The notes beneath the pieces were generated by a model. It saw nothing but the letters and a program-made list of their open reading frames with translations. It made no database searches and was not told where the DNA came from. Shown here piece after piece: positions 1 through 8,372 of a stretch of 40,492 nucleotides of DNA. The position numbers and the translations under genes were made by a program. The DNA is from Patescibacteria group bacterium (GTDB lineage: Bacteria; Patescibacteriota; Gracilibacteria; UBA1369), in the NCBI GenBank assembly GCA_963169815.1, contig CAUJDC010000013.1, positions 1-40,492 of the forward strand, in the 5' to 3' direction. Each line of letters begins with the position of its first letter. Positions within the stretch are counted from its first letter, which is position 1.

Positions 1-518
1 AGGAACTGAGTTGAGTCAAGAGTGTCCAATGTATCAGCATCACCACCGGTTGAAGCAATCCATCTTGAGGCAGCAGGATTTGTATCCTGACAGATGTATT
101 CTTTATTTGCCGTTAAAGTTTGAGCACCGTTCACACCAGAGATGTTAGAAGAACCAACAAAGATTTTTTTACCTCTATCAGTTGAAGCCGCGCAGGTAGG
201 CACGTCTGCTAGAACTGTAACGTTTTGTACTCTAGCATTTACCAATTGATTAGATTGCATATCCAAGTCATTTGACAATTGGAATTGGCCATTGGTGATA
301 TTGAATCTGAGATATCTTGATCCAGCACTACCAAAATTCAAAGTAATGTTGCCAGTAGAAGTATCGTCATAGTCGATGTAATACTGATCATCAGTAGTTA
401 CACCAGATGTGTTTGCACCGTCATAAAGCACCTCAGCTTGCGCAATCCCAGTGCTAACCAGGAACGTTAACAGAAGAGATGCCCGAAGCGCTTTCAATAA
501 ACTGAATGTTTTATTCAT
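1..518 (-). CDS. Secreted fibre/adhesin-like protein, N-terminal part (runs off the left edge)
   Basis: The frame is open from an ATG at 516-518 down to base 1, giving 172 codons with no stop, so the C-terminus lies outside the window. Residues 1-28 look like a signal peptide: a basic start (MNKTFSLLKALR), a hydrophobic stretch and an A-x-A-like end (IAQAEV). The rest is rich in Ser, Thr, Asn, Asp and Gly with few charged helices, as in secreted beta-rich surface proteins. The last visible residues contain DADTLDTLDSTQF, a motif I associate with large tail-fibre-like or surface proteins of CPR bacteria; this is from memory, not a search. It lies downstream of the pilus operon on the same strand but has its own good promoter. 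An exported surface protein is likely; its specific function is unknown. Confidence 0.7.
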   Translation of the reverse strand, partial: MNKTFSLLKALRASLLLTFLVSTGIAQAEVLYDGANTSGVTTDDQYYIDYDDTSTGNITLNFGSAGSRYLRFNITNGQFQLSNDLDMQSNQLVNARVQNVTVLADVPTCAASTDRGKKIFVGSSNISGVNGAQTLTANKEYICQDTNPAASRWIASTGGDADTLDTLDSTQF

Positions 519-544
519 AATGTATATGTTTATTTTTTCTCATT

Positions 545-573
545 ATTATATCATCATTTTGACACTTTTCCAA
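545..573 (-). promoter_or_regulatory. Sigma-70-type promoter of the fibre-like gene
   Basis: On the minus strand TTGGAA (568-573) and TATAAT (545-550) are separated by 17 bases. The predicted transcription start is near 538, leaving a leader of about 20 bases before the ATG at 518. No clear Shine-Dalgarno site is visible. Confidence 0.7.
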
Positions 574-603
574 AACACTATCAAAAGTAAAATTCACAGA
601 ACT

Positions 604-668
604 ATTGACATAAAGTCAAAAAGGAGGAGAATCCTTCAGTTCTAGGATTTTACTCAGAATTATCTGAG
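604..668. repeat. Cluster of three short inverted repeats at the left edge of the porin island
   Basis: Three small perfect inverted repeats follow one another: TTGAC/GTCAA (604-608, 614-618), AATCCT/AGGATT (630-635, 644-649) and CTCAGA/TCTGAG (653-658, 663-668, loop ATTA). The composition switches from AT-rich to GC-rich just after them. They could be weak terminators, operator sites or chance. An AAGGAGGAG stretch at 621-629 resembles a Shine-Dalgarno sequence but is about 70 bases from the porin ATG. Confidence 0.35.
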
Positions 669-698
669 CCTTATGCCTAGAAGAACCTCGAAAGCACG

Positions 699-1940
699 AT
701 GAAGCATCTTCTGATCAGTCTGCTGGCTATTACGGCTAGCGTAATCAGTTCTGCCTTCCCCGCCCAAGCCCAAACGGCGCCTGCGGCAATGGCTACCAAA
801 CACATCAACCCTCAACCTGCTACTCCCTCGCTCGGTGAGTTCAATCCCTTCGCTGTGGTCGAAGCCTATTACGCCTGGAACTTCAACCGTCCGGCGAACG
901 GCCTCAACAACGACCATGCGACCGATTCCAGTCGCCACAATAGCTTTACCGTGGGCAACTTTGCCCTCGGTGGACTGTGGAAGAAGGAAGCGCTCTCCGG
1001 CAAGGTCGTCCTGATGTTCCCGCAAACTCCGCATACCGTCTACCCGACGGATCCGGTCAGTTCCGGCAAACCCGGACTCGCCGACGCTTCCACCTGGAAA
1101 TACGTCCAGGAAGCCTGGTTGGCCTACAAGGCCCCGGTGCTGGCTGGGTTGACCATCTCGACCGGCCTGTTCCGTAGCTCTTTCACACAGGAGAAAACTT
1201 TCGTCAAGGACAACTGGAACCTCAGTCGCGGTCTATCCTTCTTCGGCACCCGCATGTATTACGTGGGTGTTCGCGCCCGTCTGCAGTTCGACGAGCACTG
1301 GTCTTTTACTCTCTCCGGCCTCAACGGCTGGAACGGAGTGATCGACAACAATGAGGGCAAGACCATCGATGGTCAGCTGCTCTACGAACAGAAGAACAAG
1401 CTCACGATCTCCTTCCAGTACATGGGGGGGCCGGAGCGCGCCAGGGATGCTCCCGAAGGGGACGATTCTTGGCGGCACGCCTTCGATGCCTGGGGCAAGC
1501 TTGCCCTTGGCAAGCGCATCTGGCTGGGTCTCGGCTTGAACGGTGGACTCGAAGAGAACAATTTCGGCCGCTCCGGCTGGTACTCAGGAGCGCTCTACTC
1601 GCAGGCCCAGCTCTGGCGGCAGGATGACAGTCCCAACAAGGGCTTCTATCTGGCCACCCGCGTCGAGGGGTTTCACGAAGACGTGGCATCGAACAGCAAG
1701 GGCAAGGCCACACCGATCTTCTGGCCAGACCCGGCCAAAAGCAGCCTCGCTTCTTTCACGGGTACCGCCGAGTACAAGCCGATGGAGCTGGTCTCCTTCC
1801 GTCTCGAAGGTCGCTACGATCACGGCGACCACGACATATTCTACGGCAAAAAGTCGCCCAAGGACGACAAAGGCGGGTACAAGCCCGACCAGCGCGATCA
1901 GTTCTTGATGATGCTCGGAGCCACTGCCTGGTGGCAATGA
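699..1940 (+). CDS. OmpL-like (BBP2-type) outer-membrane beta-barrel porin, foreign composition
   Basis: A 413-residue protein with a classical signal peptide (MKHLLISLLAI, cleavage likely near PAQAQ, residues 22-26) and alternating aromatic/polar strands throughout. The start of the mature region (VEAYYAWNFNRP, with NSFTVGNFALGG shortly after) and the closing strand EYKPMELVSFRLEGRYD are typical of the putative beta-barrel porin-2 family, whose members sit in the outer membrane of diderm bacteria and pass small solutes. Two sampled 60-base lines have 55-67% GC, against roughly 28-42% in nearby genes, and codons such as GGC, CTC and AAG dominate. It has no good ribosome site and no operon partner. 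It is either a horizontally acquired gene or a mis-joined contig segment. The family call is by pattern recognition and fairly secure; the origin is inference. Confidence 0.75.
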   Translation: MKHLLISLLAITASVISSAFPAQAQTAPAAMATKHINPQPATPSLGEFNPFAVVEAYYAWNFNRPANGLNNDHATDSSRHNSFTVGNFALGGLWKKEALSGKVVLMFPQTPHTVYPTDPVSSGKPGLADASTWKYVQEAWLAYKAPVLAGLTISTGLFRSSFTQEKTFVKDNWNLSRGLSFFGTRMYYVGVRARLQFDEHWSFTLSGLNGWNGVIDNNEGKTIDGQLLYEQKNKLTISFQYMGGPERARDAPEGDDSWRHAFDAWGKLALGKRIWLGLGLNGGLEENNFGRSGWYSGALYSQAQLWRQDDSPNKGFYLATRVEGFHEDVASNSKGKATPIFWPDPAKSSLASFTGTAEYKPMELVSFRLEGRYDHGDHDIFYGKKSPKDDKGGYKPDQRDQFLMMLGATAWWQ

Positions 1941-2000
1941 TGTCTCTTTCTTAGCTTACGCTCAGTCAACTTAAGTTGTGCGAATACGTACTCGTTCAAA

Positions 2001-2024
2001 CCCCCTCTGGGAAACCAGAGGGGG
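2001..2024. terminator. Strong hairpin between porin and pilC
   Basis: A perfect 10-bp stem (CCCCCTCTGG at 2001-2010, CCAGAGGGGG at 2015-2024) closes a GAAA loop. It lies downstream of both the porin (plus) and pilC (minus), so it could end transcription from either side. Neither flank has a long U-tract (AAAAC on one side, TTTG for the minus strand), so its efficiency as an intrinsic terminator is uncertain. Confidence 0.6.
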
Positions 2025-2045
2025 AAAACTTAATATTCTTTACAT

Positions 2046-3359
2046 TTAGCCAATTCCGCCTCCGGCGATATTGGTTAGTTGAATAATTGGTAACATAATT
2101 GCTGCGACTAGTCCTCCAACAGTAATACCTACTACTACTATAATCAACGGTTCCATAACTTTAGTTAAAGCAGTTACTGCATTGGATACTTCTTCATCAT
2201 AGAACTCACCGATTTTTTGCGTAACATTTTCTAGCTGAGCTGTTTGTTCACCTACTTCAATCATATTTACTAACATTGATGGGAAAAGTTTGGAATTGGA
2301 GAGGTTTTCGGCCATTGGAATACCACTTTTCATGTCTTCAGCAGTCAACAAAAATCTTTTACGATAAACTTCATTTCCCACTGCTACCGCCACGATTTCC
2401 ATAGCCTTGATAATTGGCACGCCAGAAGAAAGTAAATTACCAAATGAATAAGCAAACTTTGATAATGTCGATTTTTTCACCAGATTTCCAAATACTGGAA
2501 TACTCAGTAAGAATAAATCCCAGTAATAGCGCCCAGATTTAGAATTTTTCCAGGAAATAATCGCTGAAACACTGCCGATTATTACCAAAAATATTGCCCA
2601 CCAGTAAGCCAAAGTGAAGTTACTCGTGTCAATCAAAAGCTGCGTAACAGCAGGTAATTTTTGACCACTTTGAGTAAATAGATCAGCAATTTGTGGAATT
2701 ACCAGCACCATCATCAAGAAAATTACCACGATCATCAGGGCGATAATAGCTATCGGATAAACCATTGCACCTTTAACTTTACCAACAATTGAAGCAGACT
2801 TCTCCATTTCTGAAGCTAAATTACGCAAGGTTTGATTTAATTGACCAGAGGCTTCGCCAGCTTGAATCGCACCCACTTGAGCTTGAGAAAACACTTCCGG
2901 ATATTTCAACATTGATTGTGAAAAACTGCTACCTGTTTCAATTTGATGAGCCAGATCAAACAGTACTCTTTGTAATTTTATGTTTTTCTCAGATTGAACT
3001 CCCAAAATATTTAAAGACTTAACCAGAGGCATACCTGCATTAATCATAGTTGCTAGTAGGCGATAGCTAACAGCAATTTCCTTCACAGTTATTTTACTGT
3101 GATCAATCATGTAGTCATTTAGTTTGGTAAAACTGTCCAACAAACTATTTCCAGTATACTTTGACTGTAAACCTTTTTTCGCCAAGAAGATTTTTTGATT
3201 GGTGGCATTTTTATCCAAACCAATATTCATAATAAAACCGGGCACAGTTTGGTCTTCACCTTTATTAAGGAGACTTTTATCTGCTTTTTTTTCCGCACCT
3301 ACCTTGAATGTTTCTGATTCAAGATCTTCGTAAAACCCTTTTGTCTGTCTCTCAGCCAT
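2046..3359 (-). CDS. pilC: Type IV pilus assembly inner-membrane platform protein (PilC/GspF family)
   Basis: A 437-residue protein with two GspF domains (roughly residues 95-215 and 295-420), each ending in long hydrophobic segments, for example VIFLMMVLVIPQIADLF and the C-terminal IIVVVGITVGGLVAAIMLP. The family signature AQVGAIQAGEASGQL is present in domain 1. The protein anchors the pilus machine in the cytoplasmic membrane and couples the PilB ATPase to pilin polymerisation. About 90 residues at the N-terminus are charged and probably cytoplasmic. It lies 10 bases after pilB in the same operon and is the last pilus gene here. Confidence 0.92.
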   Translation of the reverse strand: MAERQTKGFYEDLESETFKVGAEKKADKSLLNKGEDQTVPGFIMNIGLDKNATNQKIFLAKKGLQSKYTGNSLLDSFTKLNDYMIDHSKITVKEIAVSYRLLATMINAGMPLVKSLNILGVQSEKNIKLQRVLFDLAHQIETGSSFSQSMLKYPEVFSQAQVGAIQAGEASGQLNQTLRNLASEMEKSASIVGKVKGAMVYPIAIIALMIVVIFLMMVLVIPQIADLFTQSGQKLPAVTQLLIDTSNFTLAYWWAIFLVIIGSVSAIISWKNSKSGRYYWDLFLLSIPVFGNLVKKSTLSKFAYSFGNLLSSGVPIIKAMEIVAVAVGNEVYRKRFLLTAEDMKSGIPMAENLSNSKLFPSMLVNMIEVGEQTAQLENVTQKIGEFYDEEVSNAVTALTKVMEPLIIVVVGITVGGLVAAIMLPIIQLTNIAGGGIG

Positions 3360-3369
3360 GGTTTTTTAT

Positions 3370-4683
3370 TTATAATTCCATTTTCTTGGCTACACGATAA
3401 ATTTCTTCGAGTGATGTGATTCCCTGCATTGCTTTGATCACACCATCCTGTTCCAAAGTCACCATCCCGCTTTTCATAGCAGTTTTTTCAATATCCAAAG
3501 CAGAATCTTTATCCAAAATCATTCTACGAATCTGATTATTCATGCGCATAATTTCATAGAGACCAACACGACCTTTATAACCGATGCCATCACATTCTGG
3601 ACAGCCATGTTCACTTTCTTTGAAGAAGTTTGGTTTGGCTGTTTGTTCTTCAGTAACTATTCCTGGCACTCCCAGATTATCAATAGCCATTTTGAGTCTG
3701 CGTTGCTCATTTTCATCAGGAGTATGAGGAACTTTACATGCCTGGCAAAGTTTTCTAACCAGACGTTGGGCAATAATCAATTCAATAGTCGAAGCCATCA
3801 GAAACGGCGCGACTCCCAAGTTATCAATACGTGTCAATGTTTCAATCGCGCTATTAGTATGGATAGTGGATAGTACAAGGTGGCCTGTCAATGATGCTTC
3901 AATGGCAGTTTGAATAGTTTCATGGTCACGAATTTCCCCCACCATGATAATATCCGGATCCTGACGAAGTGCAGTACGTAGACCAGAAGCGAAGGTGTAA
4001 TCAATGTCGGCATGCACCTGACTTTGATTGAGACCATCGATCTGAATTTCCACCGGGTCTTCAATAGTCAAAATGTTTACATCAATATTATTGAGACGGT
4101 TTAAGCAGGAATACATAGTAGTAGTCTTACCTGAACCAGTTGGCCCTGTGGTTAGAATAATTCCATTTGGTAGATCAAGCGCTTCAGTCAGCAGTTGGAA
4201 ATTATGTGGATCAAGACCAAGTTCTGGCAAATCAGGAATCTTGCGAGACTTGTCCTGAATACGCATTACGATCTTTTCACCATTTACTGTTGGAAGTGTT
4301 GATACACGAAGATCCATTTCACGATTATCCTTCGTAGTTACGGCACAACGACCATCTTGAGGAATACGCTGTTCATCAATTTTCAAATTAGACATGATTT
4401 TCACTCTCGAAACAACAGCCGGATGAATATTTAATGGATATTCAACAATCTGTCTGAGCACACCATCTATTCTATAGCGCAATCTCACCGTGTAAGTTTC
4501 TGGCTCAATATGAATATCTGATGAGCGCAAATCCAAAGCATAACTAATAATATTCAAAACCATCTGAGGAATATTTCCGCTCAAAATACCTTCCTGAAGC
4601 TGTTTGAGCTTCGGATTCTGTTCGGCCGCCGCTTCTTGTGGAGCAGTCCTGCCGACAACTGATTGTGTATTTTGTTCGTCCAT
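3370..4683 (-). CDS. pilB: Type IV pilus extension ATPase (PilB/GspE family), short form
   Basis: A hexameric ATPase that powers pilus extension. Visible motifs are the Asp box DIHIEP (residues 56-61), Walker A GPTGSGKT (180-187), Walker B leading to E250 (IIMVGE), the His box TGHLVLSTIHTN (267-278) and a zinc tetracysteine C313-x2-C316 with C361-x2-C364, which points to PilB/GspE rather than PilT. At 437 residues it is shorter than the usual 550-570 because the N-terminal MshEN-type domain is missing; only about 35 residues precede the core. It follows the pilO-like gene by 18 bases and precedes pilC by 10. No retraction ATPase, pilin or prepilin peptidase gene is in the window. Confidence 0.94.
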   Translation of the reverse strand: MDEQNTQSVVGRTAPQEAAAEQNPKLKQLQEGILSGNIPQMVLNIISYALDLRSSDIHIEPETYTVRLRYRIDGVLRQIVEYPLNIHPAVVSRVKIMSNLKIDEQRIPQDGRCAVTTKDNREMDLRVSTLPTVNGEKIVMRIQDKSRKIPDLPELGLDPHNFQLLTEALDLPNGIILTTGPTGSGKTTTMYSCLNRLNNIDVNILTIEDPVEIQIDGLNQSQVHADIDYTFASGLRTALRQDPDIIMVGEIRDHETIQTAIEASLTGHLVLSTIHTNSAIETLTRIDNLGVAPFLMASTIELIIAQRLVRKLCQACKVPHTPDENEQRRLKMAIDNLGVPGIVTEEQTAKPNFFKESEHGCPECDGIGYKGRVGLYEIMRMNNQIRRMILDKDSALDIEKTAMKSGMVTLEQDGVIKAMQGITSLEEIYRVAKKMEL

Positions 4684-4701
4684 TTTTATTTTACAGAGCG
4701 C

Positions 4702-5403
4702 TTATTGCTGAACAGCGTCTACAGGTTTTTGATAAAAAGCATTAAGGTTCATTGTAGCTGTAATGCTACGATCTTCTGGTAAAGCAGTTGCAGTTGAACC
4801 AGTACCATCTGAAATTACTGCGCCATTTTCATCATAAGCTACAGCATTGTAGTTGGTATTTTCATAACTGAGATTAAAAGTGTCTATATCTAATAGACGA
4901 GTTTTATTATTTAAATCGCCGCTATTTTCAACGTAATTCAAGAATTCTTTTAAACCAGCTTCATTGCCTGAGAAAGTCATTGAGAAAGGCAAAGTTCCAT
5001 AATCTTGGTCAGCCTTAACCACTGGCGGATTGAAGCGCAAATCACTGAGGAACATTGAGTTCAAGCCAGTATTAGTATTCAAGAAATATTTATCCAATTC
5101 TCTGGCTAAGTTGGTGAAGTCTTCGCCACTTGGCATGATCTTTTCAATTGAATCATTTAAACCAGAGTTTTGTGTGTCTAAAGTTTTCTTCAATTCCAAA
5201 TAATCTTTTTTGGATTTATCAGCACTTCCTTTTAATTGAGAAATCAAAATATTTTCCTGATCAAAGGCAGCTTTGGTAGCTTGATATTCAGTGTAATGCA
5301 TATAGCCAAAGTATCCACCAACAATCAATATTGCCAGAGTCAGCAGAGCGTATTGTACAATACTGCTTTTTAATTTTCTTTTTGTAACTAATTGATTTTG
5401 CAT
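4702..5403 (-). CDS. PilO-like pilus alignment protein
   Basis: A 233-residue single-pass membrane protein: a short basic cytoplasmic tail, one transmembrane helix (about residues 16-35, YALLTLAILIVGGYFGYMHY), a coiled-coil region (to about 100), then an alpha/beta domain with YGTLPFSMTFSGNEAGLKEF, the form seen in PilO ferredoxin-like domains. PilO pairs with PilN to link the membrane platform to the cell envelope. Position between the PilN-like gene (3 bases upstream) and pilB supports the call. Sequence similarity to classical PilO is low, so the assignment rests on architecture, motif and context. Confidence 0.75.
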   Translation of the reverse strand: MQNQLVTKRKLKSSIVQYALLTLAILIVGGYFGYMHYTEYQATKAAFDQENILISQLKGSADKSKKDYLELKKTLDTQNSGLNDSIEKIMPSGEDFTNLARELDKYFLNTNTGLNSMFLSDLRFNPPVVKADQDYGTLPFSMTFSGNEAGLKEFLNYVENSGDLNNKTRLLDIDTFNLSYENTNYNAVAYDENGAVISDGTGSTATALPEDRSITATMNLNAFYQKPVDAVQQ

Positions 5404-5406
5404 AGT

Positions 5407-7002
5407 TTATTTGTGTTTAACTGGAACTTTGATAGTCGCAACTTTTGCCGCGTTTAAGTCAGCAATTGGGGCATTCTGTTTTGAGAAAGCGCCTTTTTCA
5501 ATAGACATATCAATTTTGAAACTCATGGAGTATGCCATAACATTAGTTGCAGGATCAGCAGTTCTGCTAACCGGGAATGATCTGAGTGTTACATCAGTAA
5601 ATTCTGGTGAAGCTTCGAATGCTTCAATCAAGAAAGTCATTACTTCGCGATTTGTTCCACTGGCAGTTGTATTTACACCACTTATCGAAACATGATTATT
5701 GGTTGTATTAAACTCAAAGCTGGAATAATCCATCTTACTGGCATTGGAAGAACCAAGGCCACTGTTATGATCACTATTCACTTTATTGGTAATTTTTTGA
5801 ATTCTATCCATCACCTCAGAGAGTTTAATACGGCCGTTTCTGAGATTAGTGATTGTAGCAAGGTTTACCTTTGTTGAAGCCAATAAATTGTCAACATATT
5901 GGCGGAAAGTCTGCTTCTGTACTGGGTCATCTCCATTAGCAAATTCATCTGCTTCAATTTGGAAAGCATCAACAGTTTGAGCCTGAAGATTGCTGATCAG
6001 TTTAGAATTACCCACCAATTTCAAAGCATTATCATAAAAATTCAATTCCTGTTCCACTGTGTCAGTATTTTCATTTCCAGATGCAGTTTTAATGGCCTGT
6101 TTTTCATTGAGAATCGAAGTACGCAATTGTCTCTGGAATTCAGCTTCTTCGCTAACTGGAGCGGCATCAGTTTCTTCACCACGAGTTTTAAAAGTAGTTA
6201 CTGCAACAGGTTGAGTCAAATTTTGTTTTGCACCTGCCAGTAAATCAGGAAGACGAGTCTGGGCTTCTGTGATCACGCTGGTAATAGCAGCTTTGTCAGT
6301 TTCTGCTCCAGATGCGGCTAAATTTACAACTCCATCAATGAAGCGAGTTGATTCATAGCCGAATTGATTCAAATAAAGTTGGCCAGTCAAATAGCGGTAC
6401 TTGTTTAAATCTGTTTGTACTCCCCGCAAGCTCTCATTGAGATTAAATAAATCATTTCTAAGATTTGAGTCAAAATTGTAGCTAAACAAACCGAAAGCAT
6501 TGATACCTGGACTGAGCTGAAAATAGAGAAATGCATTAACACCAATCATGACCATTGCTGAAGCAAAAGCCATAAATTGCATTAAGAGTTTCTTCTTTTT
6601 GAGCTTCAATTCAGTTTCCTGTTCTATCGTTTTCTCCAGAATTGTCGATTTCTTACCCAGTAGATCTTCAATTTTTGGTTGCTCAATTTTGGCTTTCTGA
6701 CTAGCGATATTTTCCATCAATTTGCTAGTGCCGGCTTTCTCTTGCAAAGCATTGCTGGAGAAAAACTCACTTTTATCAGCTTTTTCCAAATCAGATTTTT
6801 TAATCTCCAAATTCAGTACTGGTGCCTTACTTTCAGCTGGTTTCGCCGTGCCGCTATTTAGTTTTGCGACGGGAGCGGGTTGTGGAGTGACAGGGGGACT
6901 AGGAAGTTTAGGCGCAAAATTAATTGATACTGAATCTTGGTTTTCTGGCTTCTTTGGCACATTATCCTGTGGTTGGCCACCATCTAGCTTTATTGGATCC
7001 AT
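5407..7002 (-). CDS. PilN-like pilus assembly protein with long disordered N-terminus
   Basis: A 531-residue protein starting with about 135 cytoplasmic residues that are Pro/Lys/Ala-rich (APKLPSPPVTPQPAPVAKLN) and then strongly basic (ELKLKKKKLLMQF). One transmembrane helix follows (about 139-162), then a long external domain. The C-terminal 130 residues (SSFEFNTTNNHVSISGVNTT, then EVMTFLIEAFEASPEFTDVT) resemble the ferredoxin-like domain of PilN/fimbrial assembly proteins. Classical PilN is about 200 residues, so this is much enlarged. No PilM gene is present; the long cytoplasmic tail might contact another partner (inference). It is the first gene of the pilN-O-B-C operon. Confidence 0.65.
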   Translation of the reverse strand: MDPIKLDGGQPQDNVPKKPENQDSVSINFAPKLPSPPVTPQPAPVAKLNSGTAKPAESKAPVLNLEIKKSDLEKADKSEFFSSNALQEKAGTSKLMENIASQKAKIEQPKIEDLLGKKSTILEKTIEQETELKLKKKKLLMQFMAFASAMVMIGVNAFLYFQLSPGINAFGLFSYNFDSNLRNDLFNLNESLRGVQTDLNKYRYLTGQLYLNQFGYESTRFIDGVVNLAASGAETDKAAITSVITEAQTRLPDLLAGAKQNLTQPVAVTTFKTRGEETDAAPVSEEAEFQRQLRTSILNEKQAIKTASGNENTDTVEQELNFYDNALKLVGNSKLISNLQAQTVDAFQIEADEFANGDDPVQKQTFRQYVDNLLASTKVNLATITNLRNGRIKLSEVMDRIQKITNKVNSDHNSGLGSSNASKMDYSSFEFNTTNNHVSISGVNTTASGTNREVMTFLIEAFEASPEFTDVTLRSFPVSRTADPATNVMAYSMSFKIDMSIEKGAFSKQNAPIADLNAAKVATIKVPVKHK

Positions 7003-7028
7003 GGGACTTATGTTTATTTAATCCCTCT

Positions 7029-7034
7029 ATTATA
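7029..7034 (-). promoter_or_regulatory. -10 box of the pilus operon promoter
   Basis: TATAAT on the minus strand at 7029-7034, with a weak -35 (TTTCGT) 17 bases upstream. The predicted start would leave about 20 bases of leader before the ATG at 7002. Between here and the terminator at 7190 I see no gene. Confidence 0.5.
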
Positions 7035-7189
7035 GCAAAAAATGACCAAAAACGAAAGCCCAGACACCAAAGCGTCAATGATACGGTTTGGAATAATTTG
7101 AAACGAGTTTTCCAAGGAAACAAGAAAAAATCCTGATGCATGTTATATTGCGTGAAACAAATTATTATCAGCAGTACAAAAAGATGAAA

Positions 7190-7237
7190 ATAAAAAAAAG
7201 TCCGCAGTGTACTTGTGGTACATGAGGACTTTTTTTA
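7190..7237. terminator. Bidirectional intrinsic terminator after rplL
   Basis: An A-tract runs into a hairpin whose outer stem is AGTCC/GGACT (7199-7203, 7226-7230), extended by A-T pairs, with an inner GTGTAC/GTACAT stem. It is flanked by an A8 tract and a T7 tract, so it works as a terminator on both strands: it ends the rplJ-rplL transcript on minus and could insulate the pilus promoter. Confidence 0.85.
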
Positions 7238-7269
7238 CTGAAACCGACGCGGTAATGCGCTGTTAGAAT

Positions 7270-7659
7270 TTATTTCAATTCAACAGTAGCACCAGCTTCT
7301 TCCAATTTCTTTTTCATATCTTCAGCTTCTGCTCTAGCAACACCTTCTTTAAGAGGTTTTGGAGCACCGTCTACGAGATCTTTAGCTTCTTTGAGGCCAA
7401 GACCAGTGAGTTCACGAACAACCTTGATTACACCAATCTTTTGAGCACCACCGCTAACTAGAACAACGTTTACAGTTGAAGATTCTTCAGCGGCACTGCC
7501 AGCGGCAGCTCCACCAGCAACCATCATCATAGGAGCAGCAGCAGATACACCGAATTTTTCTTCCATAGCTTTGACCAAATTAGCCAAATCCATTACTGAG
7601 AGGCCTTCTACCATCTCAATAATCTTCTCAGCATCTTTGCTTAAGTTAATTTCTGACAT
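7270..7659 (-). CDS. rplL: 50S ribosomal protein L7/L12
   Basis: A 129-residue protein with the full L7/L12 plan: an N-terminal helical dimerisation domain ([19 protein letters not shown]), an Ala/Gly-rich hinge ([19 protein letters not shown]) and the conserved C-terminal domain ([20 protein letters not shown], ending in GATVELK). L12 dimers bind L10 and form the ribosomal stalk that recruits GTPase translation factors. It sits 36 bases after rplJ and is followed by a strong terminator, so the pair forms one transcription unit. Confidence 0.98.
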   Translation of the reverse strand: MSEINLSKDAEKIIEMVEGLSVMDLANLVKAMEEKFGVSAAAPMMMVAGGAAAGSAAEESSTVNVVLVSGGAQKIGVIKVVRELTGLGLKEAKDLVDGAPKPLKEGVARAEAEDMKKKLEEAGATVELK

Positions 7660-7695
7660 TTGAGTAAATAGTTAAATAAATTAGTAAATGAACGA

Positions 7696-8319
7696 TTAAG
7701 CTGCCGGAGCATCAGCCGGAGTGCTCGACGTGCCACTATTTAGTGACGTGGCCGGAATGACTGGAGCTTCAGCAACTGGAGCGCTCTCAGTAACAGCCGG
7801 AGCTGCTGCTGGAGTATCAGATGTAGACGACTTCTTGTCGTGTAAACCTTTGAGTACCATATAGAATCCAGATACTGGACCCTTGATTGCACGAACCAAA
7901 CGAGCCAACAATTCCTGTTTTGAAGGAAGAGAAGCAAGCTCCATGGCTTCCGCCTTGCTCAGTAATTTGCCTTCCATGATACCACCAGTGAGAACAACTT
8001 TGTTGTCTACTGTTGCACCAAAATCTTTAACAATTTTTGATGGGAGAATCATGTCTTGATAACCGATAACTGCCGCAATAGGACCAGGTAAAACCTCATC
8101 AGTAACTTCAGGGAGGTTCTGGTTTTTGGCAGCGAGTTTCATCAAGGTTTTCTTGGCTACCACAAAATCTACTCCATTTTCACGGAGCTTTTTGCGTAGA
8201 GCAGAAACATCCTTAACGGTTAAACCTTTGTTTTCAGCAAAGTACACAGCTTGAGCCTTGGAAAATTTATCTTCCAATTTCTTCAGGATTTGGCCTTTTT
8301 TATCTTTTGTAATTGCCAT
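7696..8319 (-). CDS. rplJ: 50S ribosomal protein L10 with Ala/Pro-rich tail
   Basis: A 207-residue L10 protein; the ATG at 8317-8319 (MAITKDKKGQ) is chosen because it gives the normal L10 N-terminus, whereas the longer open frame to 8385 runs through the attenuator hairpin. The core contains FVVAKKTLMKLAA and GPIAAVIGY, as expected. L10 is the base of the L12 stalk. The last 40 residues are an unusual low-complexity Ala/Pro/Ser/Thr tail (TPAAAPAVTESAPVAEAP) after the usual L12-binding helix region, which may be a lineage-specific extension. Confidence 0.95.
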   Translation of the reverse strand: MAITKDKKGQILKKLEDKFSKAQAVYFAENKGLTVKDVSALRKKLRENGVDFVVAKKTLMKLAAKNQNLPEVTDEVLPGPIAAVIGYQDMILPSKIVKDFGATVDNKVVLTGGIMEGKLLSKAEAMELASLPSKQELLARLVRAIKGPVSGFYMVLKGLHDKKSSTSDTPAAAPAVTESAPVAEAPVIPATSLNSGTSSTPADAPAA

Positions 8320-8330
8320 TGTTTTGGACC

Positions 8331-8372
8331 AAAAATAAAATAAAAACTCAACTTTGCCGAAGACAGTTGAGT
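8331..8372 (-). terminator. Attenuator-like terminator in the rplJ leader
   Basis: On the minus strand ACTCAACT (complement of 8365-8372) pairs with AGTTGAGT (8346-8353) and is followed directly by a long U-rich tract (TTTTTATTTTATTTTT, 8330-8345), only 11 bases before the rplJ ATG. A terminator inside a ribosomal-protein leader points to transcription attenuation. Confidence 0.7.

Noticed and set aside
660-1937. Long frames on both strands over the porin gene
   Set aside because: GC-rich DNA leaves many stop-free shadow frames; only the plus-strand frame at 699 has a signal peptide and family motifs.
560-2050. Insertion sequence or transposon carrying the porin
   Set aside because: No transposase frame, no matching terminal inverted repeats at the two edges and no obvious target-site duplication.
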